DNA of 44,641 nucleotides from SNAP01 sp049671745 (GTDB lineage Bacteria; Bacteroidota; Bacteroidia; Bacteroidales; Marinifilaceae). The first letter of the stretch is position 1. Each line of letters starts with the position of its first letter. The notes under the pieces were generated by a model. It ran no database searches. It was not told the DNA's origin and saw nothing but the letters and a program-made list of their open reading frames with translations. Both the position numbers and the translations under genes were made by a program. Below, one piece after another: positions 8,631 through 17,282 of the stretch. The stretch covers positions 1 to 44,641 of the forward strand of contig JBATVL010000040.1 in assembly GCA_049671745.1 (NCBI GenBank), written 5' to 3'.

Positions 8631-8801
8631 CTATTTTTCTTCTTTCTTTTCTCTCATAATAAGATAAACCAAAAGGCCTATTCCCACAAAGCAAACCAAC
8701 TCTGCAGTATTTTTATTTATAGGCTCTATAGGCGCACCTGCAATAAAAATAATACATAACATCAAGACAAGAATTATAGCTATATAAATTTTCTTTTTCA
8801 T
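8631..8801 (-). CDS. Small two-pass membrane protein
   Basis: 56 aa starting MKKKIYIAIILVLMLCIIF, with two hydrophobic helices separated by a short PIEPINKNTAEL loop and a charged KKEEK tail. I do not recognise a family. The ATG at 8801 lies 4 bases after the stop of the dihydroorotate dehydrogenase-like gene; a longer frame reaching 8828 would overlap that gene and begins with non-hydrophobic residues, so it was not used. Placement suggests translational coupling to the upstream gene. A strong terminator follows. Confidence 0.65.
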   Translation of the reverse strand: MKKKIYIAIILVLMLCIIFIAGAPIEPINKNTAELVCFVGIGLLVYLIMREKKEEK

Positions 8802-8805
8802 ATTT

Positions 8806-9804
8806 CTAATATTGCACTTCTTTAGCACTAGAAAAATGCTTCATAAACTGAGAACGTTCATAAATCTGAGAAGAATTCGCATTCGCGTAATTAAGTTTAT
8901 AACGGAAATCTTCTATAGTCTCGAACTTTTTCTCATCCATCCAATTTGATAAACCTTCTTTTATCTCTTCTATTGCATCTAAACCTTCAGAATATACTAC
9001 CGAGCAAACTTGTACTGCTTGAGCACCTACAAGTAATAATTTAATAAGAGCTTCAGCGTCATGAACACCTGTAGAAGCTGCTAGGTCTAAGTTTCTATTC
9101 TCATCAGATAACATTCCTATCCAACGTAGAGATTTTCTAATCTCTGATGGAAAAGATAAACGAGGAGCAGAAACAACAGTTAAATTATCTATATCTATAT
9201 CTGGCTCAAAGAATCTATTAAAAAGAACTAATCCTTTAGCTCCTAAAGTCTCTAAATTCTCTGCCATTCCAGTAAGGTTAGTGAAATTAGGACCTACCTT
9301 TAAAGAAAATGGTATATTTATTTGCTTATTTAAACTTCTTGCTACATTTAGATAAATCTCTTCATATTCAGCAGAAGATCTTAACTTATCAGAAGGTAGA
9401 ACAAAAATATTCACCTCTAAAGCATCGGCTCCAGCTTGTTCTATTTTTTCAGCAAACTCTATCCAACCCTCAGCTGATACACAGTTGATACTTGCTATAA
9501 CAGGAATACTTATTTCTTTCTTAGCGTCTTTAATAAGAGTAATATAATTCTCTATATCGTTCGACTTTACGTAGTTATTTATATAATCGTAAGCCTCAGG
9601 ATAAGCGTCATAATATTGGTCTCCCATTAAAACATCAGCCTTATTTAAAATTTGTTCTTCAAAAAGAGACTTGAGAACAACAGCACCAGCTCCTGCTTCT
9701 TCTATATCTTTTATCTTTTCTACAGTATCAGATAAACCTGAACTGCTTACTACTATTGGATTACTAATATCTAAGCCTAGGTATTTTGTTTTTAAATTTG
9801 CCAT
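8806..9804 (-). CDS. Dihydroorotate dehydrogenase-like flavoprotein
   Basis: 332 aa TIM-barrel protein beginning MANLKTKYLGLDISNPIVVS, the N-terminal pattern of class 1 dihydroorotate dehydrogenases. FMN-binding features are present: SSSGL near residue 20, the AVVLKSLFEEQ strand, SINCVSAEGW, PFSLKVGPNF, and a late ASTGVHDAEALIKLLLVGA phosphate-binding region. Bacteroidales genomes often carry this as a second 'dihydroorotate dehydrogenase-like' gene apart from pyrimidine clusters, and no other pyrimidine gene is here, so pyrD should not be assumed. Its true oxidant and substrate are unknown. It is followed by the small membrane protein gene and preceded, 63 bases upstream, by the yggS-like gene. 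Confidence 0.85.
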   Translation of the reverse strand: MANLKTKYLGLDISNPIVVSSSGLSDTVEKIKDIEEAGAGAVVLKSLFEEQILNKADVLMGDQYYDAYPEAYDYINNYVKSNDIENYITLIKDAKKEISIPVIASINCVSAEGWIEFAEKIEQAGADALEVNIFVLPSDKLRSSAEYEEIYLNVARSLNKQINIPFSLKVGPNFTNLTGMAENLETLGAKGLVLFNRFFEPDIDIDNLTVVSAPRLSFPSEIRKSLRWIGMLSDENRNLDLAASTGVHDAEALIKLLLVGAQAVQVCSVVYSEGLDAIEEIKEGLSNWMDEKKFETIEDFRYKLNYANANSSQIYERSQFMKHFSSAKEVQY

Positions 9805-9867
9805 ATTTCTTGTAATTGAATTATATAAATCTATTTACTTATCAATATTACGAAAAAGCCTAACTAA

Positions 9868-10548
9868 TTACAAAGCTGTAGGGTAATTTCTAGCTCCAAA
9901 AATAGAACTTCCAACGCGTATTATTGTGCTTCCTTGTTCTATTGCCAAAGGAAAATCTCCAGACATCCCCATAGAAACTTCTTTAAAAGTAGGTTCTTTA
10001 GAAAAGAATTCATCTTTCACATACTTAAATATAATTGAAAGATTAGCAAACTCTGAGGATACTTGTTTATCATCATCCGTATTTGTTGCCATACCCATCA
10101 CCCCTACTATACGAATGTTTTTTAAAGCTTTATACTCTTCTGACTTAAGTAATTGAATTGCTTCCTCTTTTGAATATCCAAACTTAGAATCTTCTTGAGC
10201 TATATGAAATTGTAATAAACAATCTATAACTCTGTCATTCTTACTTGCCTCTTTATCTATCATTGATAGTAGTTTAAAAGAATCTACGGCATGTATTAAA
10301 GATACAAATGGAGCTATGTACTTAACCTTATTTGTTTGTAGATGACCTATGAAATGCCATTCTATATCTTTTGGTAAGTTCTCATATTTCTCTTTTAATT
10401 CTTGAGGTTTATTCTCCCCAAAGATCTTATAACCTCCTTCGTAAGCCTCTTGAATGGCCACCATAGGTTTAGTTTTTGATACTGCTATAAGTTTTACACC
10501 ATCTGTTATTTCTTCTATAATCCTGTCAATATTCTCTGATATGCTCAT
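9868..10548 (-). CDS. yggS: YggS family pyridoxal phosphate-binding protein
   Basis: 226 aa member of the YggS/PROSC family, a cytosolic alanine-racemase-fold protein that binds PLP and helps PLP homeostasis rather than catalysing a known reaction. The PLP lysine is K25 in IAVSKTKP. Conserved family motifs FGENKPQEL, WHFIGHLQTNK, HAVDS, VMGMATNTDD and SMGMSGDF then follow, and the C-terminal RVGSSIFGARNY is also typical. A Bacteroidetes-type promoter (TAATTTTG at 10565-10572) lies just upstream. It precedes the DHOD-like gene on the same strand and may be co-transcribed with it. Confidence 0.95.
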   Translation of the reverse strand: MSISENIDRIIEEITDGVKLIAVSKTKPMVAIQEAYEGGYKIFGENKPQELKEKYENLPKDIEWHFIGHLQTNKVKYIAPFVSLIHAVDSFKLLSMIDKEASKNDRVIDCLLQFHIAQEDSKFGYSKEEAIQLLKSEEYKALKNIRIVGVMGMATNTDDDKQVSSEFANLSIIFKYVKDEFFSKEPTFKEVSMGMSGDFPLAIEQGSTIIRVGSSIFGARNYPTAL

Positions 10549-10564
10549 AATGTTTCTTTTTCTA

Positions 10565-10597
10565 CAAAATTAAACTATTCTATAAATTTACGTCAAT
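10565..10597 (-). promoter_or_regulatory. Putative promoter of yggS
   Basis: On the minus strand ATTG (10594-10597) is followed after 21 bases by TAATTTTG (10565-10572), matching the Bacteroidetes -33 TTG / -7 TAnnTTTG pattern. The start codon would lie about 10 bases past the expected transcription start. Confidence 0.5.
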
Positions 10598-10634
10598 AAT
10601 TGTAACCGAATATTTCACATATGCGTCTTAACTA

Positions 10635-11021
10635 ATGAATACGGATACAAACAACATAAAGTTAAAAGATATGATAGAAGATTTAATACCCATGTCGTTT
10701 TTTGCCTTTATATTAGGCATTATATATTTGAATCAAAAACATAAAGAAAAGAAAATGTTAATTTCTATGGGCGTTTCACCTGAAGAAATAAATAAGAAAA
10801 GGAATTCAAGCGATTTAGATAGTCTAAAACTTGGATTGATTGCAATCGCTGTTTCTCTTGGGATATTTGCAGGATATATTCTTTCTGTATCAACACAACT
10901 TGCTGAGGAAGCTGCTTATTTTTCTATGATTTTCTTATTTGGAGGTATAGCCCTATTAGTATTTTATTTCTTTTCTCAGAGAAAAGATGAGGGAGATAAT
11001 AACTACAATACTAAGGAGTAA
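10635..11021 (+). CDS. DUF6249-like membrane protein
   Basis: 128 aa. A first hydrophobic helix near residues 17-31 is followed by a basic stretch (NQKHKEKKMLISMGVSPEEI), then two further helices near 68-85 and 92-112, and a hydrophilic tail. The order helix - 'R/K-rich + short helical signature' - two helices resembles the DUF6249 family common in Bacteroidetes, sometimes found near ECF sigma systems. Function unknown. It is divergent from yggS, the two starts being 86 bases apart, and a long hairpin follows. The family call is tentative; the membrane topology is clear. Confidence 0.7.
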   Translation: MNTDTNNIKLKDMIEDLIPMSFFAFILGIIYLNQKHKEKKMLISMGVSPEEINKKRNSSDLDSLKLGLIAIAVSLGIFAGYILSVSTQLAEEAAYFSMIFLFGGIALLVFYFFSQRKDEGDNNYNTKE

Positions 11022-11045
11022 GTATAAACGGTTATTTAATTTTAA

Positions 11046-11098
11046 AAGAAGAATGACTTATGGTAAATTTACCTGAGTCATTCTTCTTGTTATGACTA
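11046..11098 (+). terminator. Long hairpin after DUF6249-like gene
   Basis: AAGAAGAATGACT (11046-11058) pairs with AGTCATTCTTCTT (11086-11098), with an inner GGTAAATTTACC palindrome. The 3' T-run is poor, so it may act as a terminator or transcript-stabilising stem. Confidence 0.6.
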
Positions 11099-11142
11099 CT
11101 CCTTTAATATAGCTTACGTCTTAATATATCACAATTAATTAC

Positions 11143-11150
11143 TATTTTTG
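11143..11150 (+). promoter_or_regulatory. -7 box TATTTTTG upstream of truA operon
   Basis: TATTTTTG fits the Bacteroidetes -7 consensus TAnnTTTG, 25 bases before the truA TTG start. No good -33 TTTG is visible, so confidence is limited. Confidence 0.4.
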
Positions 11151-11175
11151 TAATCTAAACAAAGAGACTGGGATT

Positions 11176-11928
11176 TTGAAGAAGAGATATTTTATAGAAT
11201 TAAGTTATGATGGTACTGATTTTTGCGGATGGCAGATACAACCTAATGCACCATCTGTACAGGAAACACTAATAAAAGCACTGTCGTTAATACTTCGTCA
11301 AGATGTTTACTTAATAGGATGTGGTAGAACAGATACTGGAGTTCATGCTAGTCATTTCATAGCTCATTTCGAAGCTGATTTAGGTTCATTTACTTTTGAA
11401 CATCTTATATATAAGCTTAATTGTTTATTGCCATTTAGTATAGCAATTTATGACATCTTTCTTGTTAAAGATGATTCCCATTCGCGTTTTCACGCTACTT
11501 CACGTGAATATAAATACTACGTAAATATTAAGAAAGACCCTTTTACTAATAATTATGCGTATAAACCTAACTTCATACCAGATATAGAGAAAATGAATAA
11601 TGCTTGTGAAGCTCTTTTTGAATATATAGATTTCACATCTTTCTCTAAACTTCATACCGATGCTAAGACTAATAATTGTAAGATTATGAAGGCATCTTGG
11701 GAAAAGATTGGTAATCAGTTGATATTTACTATTCAAGCAGATAGATTCTTAAGAAATATGGTTAGAGCCATAGTGGGAACAATGTTAGATATAGGACGCG
11801 ATAGATTGGACAAAGACGGTTTACGAAATATTATTGAAAGCAAAAATAGATGCAAAGCAGGAGTATCCGTTCCTGGCAAAGCTTTATTTCTTCACAGAAT
11901 AGAATATGATTATACTAAATTGATATGA
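11176..11928 (+). CDS. truA: tRNA pseudouridine synthase A
   Basis: 250 aa enzyme converting uridines 38-40 of the tRNA anticodon arm to pseudouridine. The catalytic Asp is D53 in GRTDTGVHA. The N-terminal YDGTDFCGWQIQPN and the later RFLRNMVRAIVGTMLDIG are diagnostic family motifs. Length is typical. The only start giving the complete N-terminus is TTG at 11176 (MKKRYFIELSYDG). It opens a four-gene operon; its TGA overlaps the next gene's ATG by 4 bases (ATGA at 11925-11928). Confidence 0.96.
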   Translation: MKKRYFIELSYDGTDFCGWQIQPNAPSVQETLIKALSLILRQDVYLIGCGRTDTGVHASHFIAHFEADLGSFTFEHLIYKLNCLLPFSIAIYDIFLVKDDSHSRFHATSREYKYYVNIKKDPFTNNYAYKPNFIPDIEKMNNACEALFEYIDFTSFSKLHTDAKTNNCKIMKASWEKIGNQLIFTIQADRFLRNMVRAIVGTMLDIGRDRLDKDGLRNIIESKNRCKAGVSVPGKALFLHRIEYDYTKLI

Positions 11929-13082
11929 TAAAACTTAGATTAATAATTTTACTTTCTTTAATCTCTCTATTTTCTTTTGCACAAGCACCTAAACTTTCTA
12001 AAGATGCTAAAATAAGTATCTTAACATGTTCGGCAGGTCCTCAATTACATGAGATATTTGGGCATTCGGCTATTCGTATCTCTGACGAACAAAATAAGAT
12101 AGATTGGGTTTTTGGATGGGGAACATTCGACTTTGATACTCCTAATTTTTATACTAAATTTGTTAAAGGCAGTCTCCTATACACTATTAGTCTTACCAAT
12201 TATAAAACTTTCATTTATAGGTATAAATATTATAAAAGAAGTGTTTATGAACAAACTCTTGCTTTAGATTCTTTAAGTAAACAACAAATTGTATCTGCTG
12301 TTTTAGAAAACTATAAACCAGAAAATAGATATTATAAATATGATTTCCAATTAGATAATTGTGCAACTAGAATTCGTGATATTATAGAAAATAATTGTTC
12401 TTCTAAACTAGAATATCACTTTCCTGATCAAAAGAAATCATTTAGAGATATTCTTAGAGAGTCTCTTAAACCTTTTCCTTGGACTGATTGGGGCATAAAT
12501 ACTGTTCTTGGTAAGAACCTTGATGATAGAGCTAGTACTAAAGAATATATGTATATACCTGGTTATTTAATGCAGGTGTTCGACTCAGCTACTATTAACA
12601 AAGTGAAACTTGTTAAGAATAAGGAGACTGTTTATCAAGCACCAATAACCATATTTAAGACAAACTGGTATTTGAGACCCGAATTCATTCTTTCACTTCT
12701 TGCATTACTTATTTTTATATATTCAGCATATTGTATAAAAAAGAATATAATTAGAAGATGGCCTGATTATATATTATTTAGCATTCTTGGAATATTAGGA
12801 TTACTTATAACATTTCTATGCTCATATTCTGACTACCACTCTATGCCATGGAATTATAATTTACTTATATTTCTACCTACTCATATATTTGCTTTATTAT
12901 TTTTACATAAAAAAGAAAGCAATTATTTAAAGAAATATTTCTTAATCTCTACTATAATAGGCTTAATAGTCTTATGCTTATTCTATATAACACCTATTGC
13001 TCCGCAAGTATTACCTCTTGCAAGTATCCCTTTAGTACTTATTATCGTACTAAGATCATACATGATCAGTAAAAACAAATAA
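11925..13082 (+). CDS. DUF4105 (Lnb N-terminal periplasmic) membrane protein
   Basis: 385 aa. A signal peptide (MIKLRLIILLSLISLFSFAQ) is followed by a periplasmic DUF4105 domain, about residues 25-235, with the conserved HEIFGHSAIRI (H42, H47) and a later LDNCATRIRD motif holding a conserved Cys. Five hydrophobic helices then occupy about residues 245-380. DUF4105 is related to the N-terminal domain of Lnb, an enzyme forming lyso-form lipoproteins in some Gram-positive bacteria; the His and Cys motifs look like a papain-like catalytic set. In Bacteroidetes the substrate is unknown and lipoprotein modification is only a possibility. It overlaps truA by 4 bases and is followed by the thioesterase gene after a single base. 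Confidence 0.88.
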   Translation: MIKLRLIILLSLISLFSFAQAPKLSKDAKISILTCSAGPQLHEIFGHSAIRISDEQNKIDWVFGWGTFDFDTPNFYTKFVKGSLLYTISLTNYKTFIYRYKYYKRSVYEQTLALDSLSKQQIVSAVLENYKPENRYYKYDFQLDNCATRIRDIIENNCSSKLEYHFPDQKKSFRDILRESLKPFPWTDWGINTVLGKNLDDRASTKEYMYIPGYLMQVFDSATINKVKLVKNKETVYQAPITIFKTNWYLRPEFILSLLALLIFIYSAYCIKKNIIRRWPDYILFSILGILGLLITFLCSYSDYHSMPWNYNLLIFLPTHIFALLFLHKKESNYLKKYFLISTIIGLIVLCLFYITPIAPQVLPLASIPLVLIIVLRSYMISKNK

Positions 13083-13083
13083 C

Positions 13084-13821
13084 ATGACACAAGAAGGCAT
13101 TCACGAAGAGATTTTCCACATATCGGCTCATGATACTGATATGCAGAATAAGTGTAAACTAACTAATATATGTAACTATATTCAAGAAACAGCTATTTGC
13201 CATGTTTTGCAATATGGAATGGATCCATACGAATGGGCAAACAAAGGATTGGCTTGGGTACTCTCAAGAATGAAGATTCAAATGATTACATATCCAGGTT
13301 GGAAAGAAACTATTAAGATTCGTACTTGGTGTAGAGCTACAAAAGGACTTTTTATTTATCGTGATTATGAACTTCTTGATGAAAAAGATAATATTATAGG
13401 AAAGGCTACTTCTGCATGGTTAATTATAGATATTAATAAAAGAAGACCTCTACGTCCTAGTCCTTATCTAGCTGAGGTTAATTATAATTTCGTTGAAGAT
13501 AGAATCTCTATTTGTGAAACTTTAGAGAATTTGCCTAAACAAGAGAACGCAGAAGACATCTTCTCTTTACCTATACATTATTCTGATGTAGATATGAATC
13601 ATCATGTCAATAACGTAAAATACGCTAGATGGCAATTAGATACTTTACCAACAGAGAAGATTTCTACAGAAACTGTTAAGGAATTTGAAATCAACTTTCT
13701 TCATGAAACAATGCTTGGTGAAACAGTAAGTATGAAACTTAAGAAATTAAGTGAAGATACTTATGTTACATCTGTAAATAACGGCTCAACTATTAACAGT
13801 AGAGCAATAATTAAATTTTAA
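13084..13821 (+). CDS. Acyl-ACP thioesterase
   Basis: 245 aa with tandem hotdog domains, the layout of the plant FatA/FatB and bacterial acyl-ACP thioesterase family, which releases free fatty acids from acyl carrier protein. The first hotdog shows HDTDMQNKCKLTNICNYIQE, followed later by KGLAWVLSRMKIQM. The second hotdog carries the catalytic region HYSDVDMNHHVNNVKYARW near residue 170, with the Asp, Asn and His expected of the family. Chain-length preference cannot be read. Its product, free fatty acid, is the type of substrate used by the FakA-FakB-like fusion at 28410-30209, but the two are not in one operon. Confidence 0.92.
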   Translation: MTQEGIHEEIFHISAHDTDMQNKCKLTNICNYIQETAICHVLQYGMDPYEWANKGLAWVLSRMKIQMITYPGWKETIKIRTWCRATKGLFIYRDYELLDEKDNIIGKATSAWLIIDINKRRPLRPSPYLAEVNYNFVEDRISICETLENLPKQENAEDIFSLPIHYSDVDMNHHVNNVKYARWQLDTLPTEKISTETVKEFEINFLHETMLGETVSMKLKKLSEDTYVTSVNNGSTINSRAIIKF

Positions 13822-13824
13822 TAT

Positions 13825-14532
13825 ATGCACTTATTTTATACTCCCGATATAAAGCAACAGGAATATACTCTTGATTCTATAGAATCTAAACATTGTATTA
13901 AAGTATTACGCCTTTCTATTGGTGATAAAATTCAACTAATAGATGGGAAAGGTGGATTTTATACAGCTGAAATTATTGATGATAGTCCTAAAAGATGTAC
14001 TGTTAGATGTGTAGAAACGCTTAAAGAATATGGAAAAAGGAATTTTTCTCTTCATATTGCAATTGCACCAACTAAAAACATTGACCGTATAGAATGGTTT
14101 ATGGAAAAATGTACGGAAATAGGAATAGATCAATTCACTCCTATTCTATGTGATCATTCTGAGAGAAAGATAATTAAAGATGAAAGACTTAATAAGATAA
14201 TTACTTCTGCGGTAAAACAATCACTAAAGGCTTATCATCCTATTCTTAATCCTCTTACTAAATTCAAGAATTTCATTAGTCAGGATTTTAAAGGACAAAA
14301 ATTTATTGCTCATTGTGAAGATGGACAAGAGAAATTCTTATTACAAGATTTATATACTCCTGGAAAAGATGTAACTATACTTATTGGCCCTGAAGGAGAT
14401 TTTAGTATTAAAGAAATTGAATTGGCTAGAGAAGCTGGTTTTAAAGAGATAAGTCTTGGAGGAAGCAGACTTCGAACTGAAACAGCTGGATTAACTTCAT
14501 GTCATACTATAAATCTTATCAATAGAACATAA
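13825..14532 (+). CDS. rsmE: 16S rRNA (uracil-1498-N3)-methyltransferase
   Basis: 235 aa SPOUT-class RNA methyltransferase that uses S-adenosylmethionine to methylate U1498 of 16S rRNA. The N-terminal PUA-like part has SIESKHCIKVLRLSIGD. The C-terminal knotted SAM-binding part has LIGPEGDFSIKEIELA and LGGSRLRTETAG, the diagnostic motifs. The N-terminus starts MHLFYTPDI, three bases after the thioesterase stop, so it is the last gene of the truA operon. Its TAA stop (14530-14532) forms the loop of the terminator hairpin. Confidence 0.95.
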   Translation: MHLFYTPDIKQQEYTLDSIESKHCIKVLRLSIGDKIQLIDGKGGFYTAEIIDDSPKRCTVRCVETLKEYGKRNFSLHIAIAPTKNIDRIEWFMEKCTEIGIDQFTPILCDHSERKIIKDERLNKIITSAVKQSLKAYHPILNPLTKFKNFISQDFKGQKFIAHCEDGQEKFLLQDLYTPGKDVTILIGPEGDFSIKEIELAREAGFKEISLGGSRLRTETAGLTSCHTINLINRT

Positions 14533-14554
14533 TGTTCTATTGATAAGTTTTTTT
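14515..14554 (+). terminator. Terminator containing the rsmE stop codon in its loop
   Basis: CTTATCAATAGAACA (14515-14529) pairs perfectly with TGTTCTATTGATAAG (14533-14547), 15 bp. The three-base loop TAA is the rsmE stop codon. Seven T follow. The last five rsmE codons therefore form the 5' arm. Confidence 0.93.
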
Positions 14555-14555
14555 A

Positions 14556-17270
14556 TTATTGCGGTATATCAACAGAGAAAGTAGAACCTTTTCCTTTTTC
14601 TGATGAAACATATATAGTACCTGAATGTTTATCTATAAACTCTTTACAAAGAATAAGACCAATTCCTGTTCCTGGTTCATTTTCAGTTCCTTTAGTTGAA
14701 ATCTTCTCTTTTACACTAAAAAGCTTAGCCACAATATCTTCTGATATACCGACTCCTGTATCAATAACCGATATATTTAATATATTATTCCATTTAGTTA
14801 TTTTAACTTCAACCCCTCCTTTAGGTGGTGTAAACTTAATAGCATTACTAACTAAATTTCTAATCATTGTATAAATCATATTCTTGTCAGCTATTACTAT
14901 TGTATCTTTTTCAATGTTCACAATTAAAGAAATTCCTTTTTTATCTGCTTGAACTGACAATAATGCTAAACTTTCTTCTACAAGCTCTGTTATGTTAAAT
15001 TCTGATGCTTCGAACTTCATGCTATTTGTCTGAGTTCTTGACCACTCTAAAAGATTAGTTAAGAGCCTATATAAATTATTTGTTGTACCTGACAATACAG
15101 AAAGATATTCCTTACGAGTGTCATCATCCAAATCGTCATAATCTTCTCTTAAAATATCTAGAATTCCTAAAAGGCTATTAAAAGGATTTCTTAGATCATG
15201 AGCTATTATAGAGAAAAATCTATCCTTTGTTTTATTAGACTCTCTTAATTCTTTAGCATATACAACTCTATCAGTTATATCCATGGCTATTCCTAGAATT
15301 CCTATTACTTTTCCTTTATGATCTTTATACAAGGCCTTATATAATTTATAATACCTCAATTCATCATTCAATGCACTATAAGAAGCTTCATATTTCAAAA
15401 CACCACCATAAGCAAGCAAATGTGCATCTTTCTCACGACACACATCAGTAACGTCTTTTGCATATATATCATCAACTCTAGAACCGATAATATCTTCGAT
15501 TGTAATACCCAGACTATCTGCATATGCCTGATTACAACCAACATAAACACCATCAAGGTTTTTATAGAAGACAGGTAAAGGTATAGTATCTATCAAAGCC
15601 TCTAGAAATGCTTTTTGGTTATTTATTAAAAGTTCGTTCGCGTACTGTTCTGTCAAATCAAAACCTACATACATTCTCTCACCATTGGCTAACTCAAACT
15701 TATTCCATAGGTGTGAGAACTCACGTCCGTCCTTAGTTCTATAGGATTTAAGAGTAAAGACATCTCTATTGTTCTCCATAACAGCTCTAATCTTTTTTAA
15801 TTCTTCTACATCAAAAAAAACATCTAGATAAAATTCTTTTTCAATAACCTTTGTTGATCTTACTCCAAAGAAATTCTGGCTTGCCCTATTAAAGACTGTT
15901 AACTTTTGATCTTTATCTATACCTATTATCATTGCAGGAACATTCTTTATTAACATTCTAAATTTCTGCTCAGAATTCTCTAACTTATCAAAAATTAGTC
16001 TTTGTTTACTAAGTAAGGAATTAGTTGATTGCACTACATTTTTATATTCCTCTATATTGATAGCATCAGGATTAAGCATTCGTTTTTTACTAACGGCTTG
16101 GTTTAGCTCATTAAAAAAGGTTTTAAATACTAAATCCATTCTTAACTTTAATTTCTTTGCTATATAAAATACTACTACAAGAGATATTATTATTATGATA
16201 AGGATATATAATAAACGAAACATCATCCCTTTATAAATAATTCTCTGATTTACATTTACTAAATCGTCTATCTGAGAAATATTTGCAGAACTTCCTATTA
16301 TCCACTCCCAATCAGGAAGAGCTTTTACATAAGCGATGTAATCTCTATATTCAAAAGTAGATGAATTAAACCTATTATAATTAAAATATCCCCCATCATA
16401 TCTTAGCGATTTATTATACTGCTCTTCAAATATATTTACACCATTTCTATCTTTAAAATCTTTTATATTATCTCCTACCTTATATGCAGAAAACAAAGCA
16501 TTTAAGACCGTTCCATCATATTTATTTATAAATACATAACCATCATTATTATACATAAATCCTGTTAATAATTTCACAGCTCTATTTTGGAGATCTATCT
16601 CTACAGCATCTTTATATTCACCAACTCCTATAAATATAGAATAAAAAGGCAATTTTTTTACATAAGCAGTTTTAAGGTGAGAGTATTCATTATTCTCATG
16701 ATAATAGGTCCAGTAATAAGAGACGAAACCTTTATTAGAATCTTTTAAGACGTTAATAATTTTTTGCATAGGATACCCACCTTTAGCATCACGTATATTA
16801 GAACTATTCTTTCCTTCATTTGAGATTTCTCTATCAAGTAAACAAATACCAGATAAAGTATTCATAAAAAAATATCCCCTATCATTAAAGAATCTAATAG
16901 GTCTCAGGGCATCCTTTATCATCTTAATAATAATAGACTTAGATTTACTTGTCTTATTATTTTCATATATATTACAAGCAATAGCATATCCCTCATCCAC
17001 TCTTTTCTTCACATCTTGACGCATTTTATCATTTACATCCTGACGCATAATTCCTATTGTATTTATAGAAGATAATACCCTGTTCTTTATCTCTATCTTA
17101 TTCTTATTCACAATAGTCTCTTTCAATACACAAGAACTTCTTCTATAATTTGCATATTCTAAACCTGTAGTCAAAATTGCTACTAATAAAATTAACGAAC
17201 ATGATACCAATATTAAATATGATCTATATCTCTTAGATAAACTTACAGTAATTTTGCTTCGCATCTTCAC
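14556..17270 (-). CDS. Cache-PAS-PAS sensor histidine kinase
   Basis: 904 aa transmembrane histidine kinase. After a first membrane helix (about 18-38) comes a periplasmic region of about 300 residues with two Cache-like modules (motifs RFFNDRGYFF near 126, KKLPFYSIFIGVGEYKD near 205, NNDGYVFINKYDGT near 241, and LPDWEWIIGSSANIS near 318), expected to sense a small ligand. A second helix lies near 350-371. Two PAS domains follow (about 434-545 and 553-668), then HisKA with phospho-acceptor H691 in SIIAHDLRNPFNSL, and a HATPase with N box RNLVSNAIKFT, G1 DTGVGI (837-842) and G2 GTGIGL (867-872). No receiver domain or adjacent response regulator is seen. It is 12 bases downstream of a paralogous kinase gene. 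The start may be M1 or M3. Confidence 0.9.
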   Translation of the reverse strand: MKMRSKITVSLSKRYRSYLILVSCSLILLVAILTTGLEYANYRRSSCVLKETIVNKNKIEIKNRVLSSINTIGIMRQDVNDKMRQDVKKRVDEGYAIACNIYENNKTSKSKSIIIKMIKDALRPIRFFNDRGYFFMNTLSGICLLDREISNEGKNSSNIRDAKGGYPMQKIINVLKDSNKGFVSYYWTYYHENNEYSHLKTAYVKKLPFYSIFIGVGEYKDAVEIDLQNRAVKLLTGFMYNNDGYVFINKYDGTVLNALFSAYKVGDNIKDFKDRNGVNIFEEQYNKSLRYDGGYFNYNRFNSSTFEYRDYIAYVKALPDWEWIIGSSANISQIDDLVNVNQRIIYKGMMFRLLYILIIIIISLVVVFYIAKKLKLRMDLVFKTFFNELNQAVSKKRMLNPDAINIEEYKNVVQSTNSLLSKQRLIFDKLENSEQKFRMLIKNVPAMIIGIDKDQKLTVFNRASQNFFGVRSTKVIEKEFYLDVFFDVEELKKIRAVMENNRDVFTLKSYRTKDGREFSHLWNKFELANGERMYVGFDLTEQYANELLINNQKAFLEALIDTIPLPVFYKNLDGVYVGCNQAYADSLGITIEDIIGSRVDDIYAKDVTDVCREKDAHLLAYGGVLKYEASYSALNDELRYYKLYKALYKDHKGKVIGILGIAMDITDRVVYAKELRESNKTKDRFFSIIAHDLRNPFNSLLGILDILREDYDDLDDDTRKEYLSVLSGTTNNLYRLLTNLLEWSRTQTNSMKFEASEFNITELVEESLALLSVQADKKGISLIVNIEKDTIVIADKNMIYTMIRNLVSNAIKFTPPKGGVEVKITKWNNILNISVIDTGVGISEDIVAKLFSVKEKISTKGTENEPGTGIGLILCKEFIDKHSGTIYVSSEKGKGSTFSVDIPQ

Positions 17271-17282
17271 TTATTAAATATT

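Noticed and set aside
8806..9804. Naming the flavoprotein pyrD
   Set aside because: No pyrimidine genes are nearby and Bacteroidales commonly carry a separate dihydroorotate dehydrogenase-like paralogue, so the reaction is uncertain.
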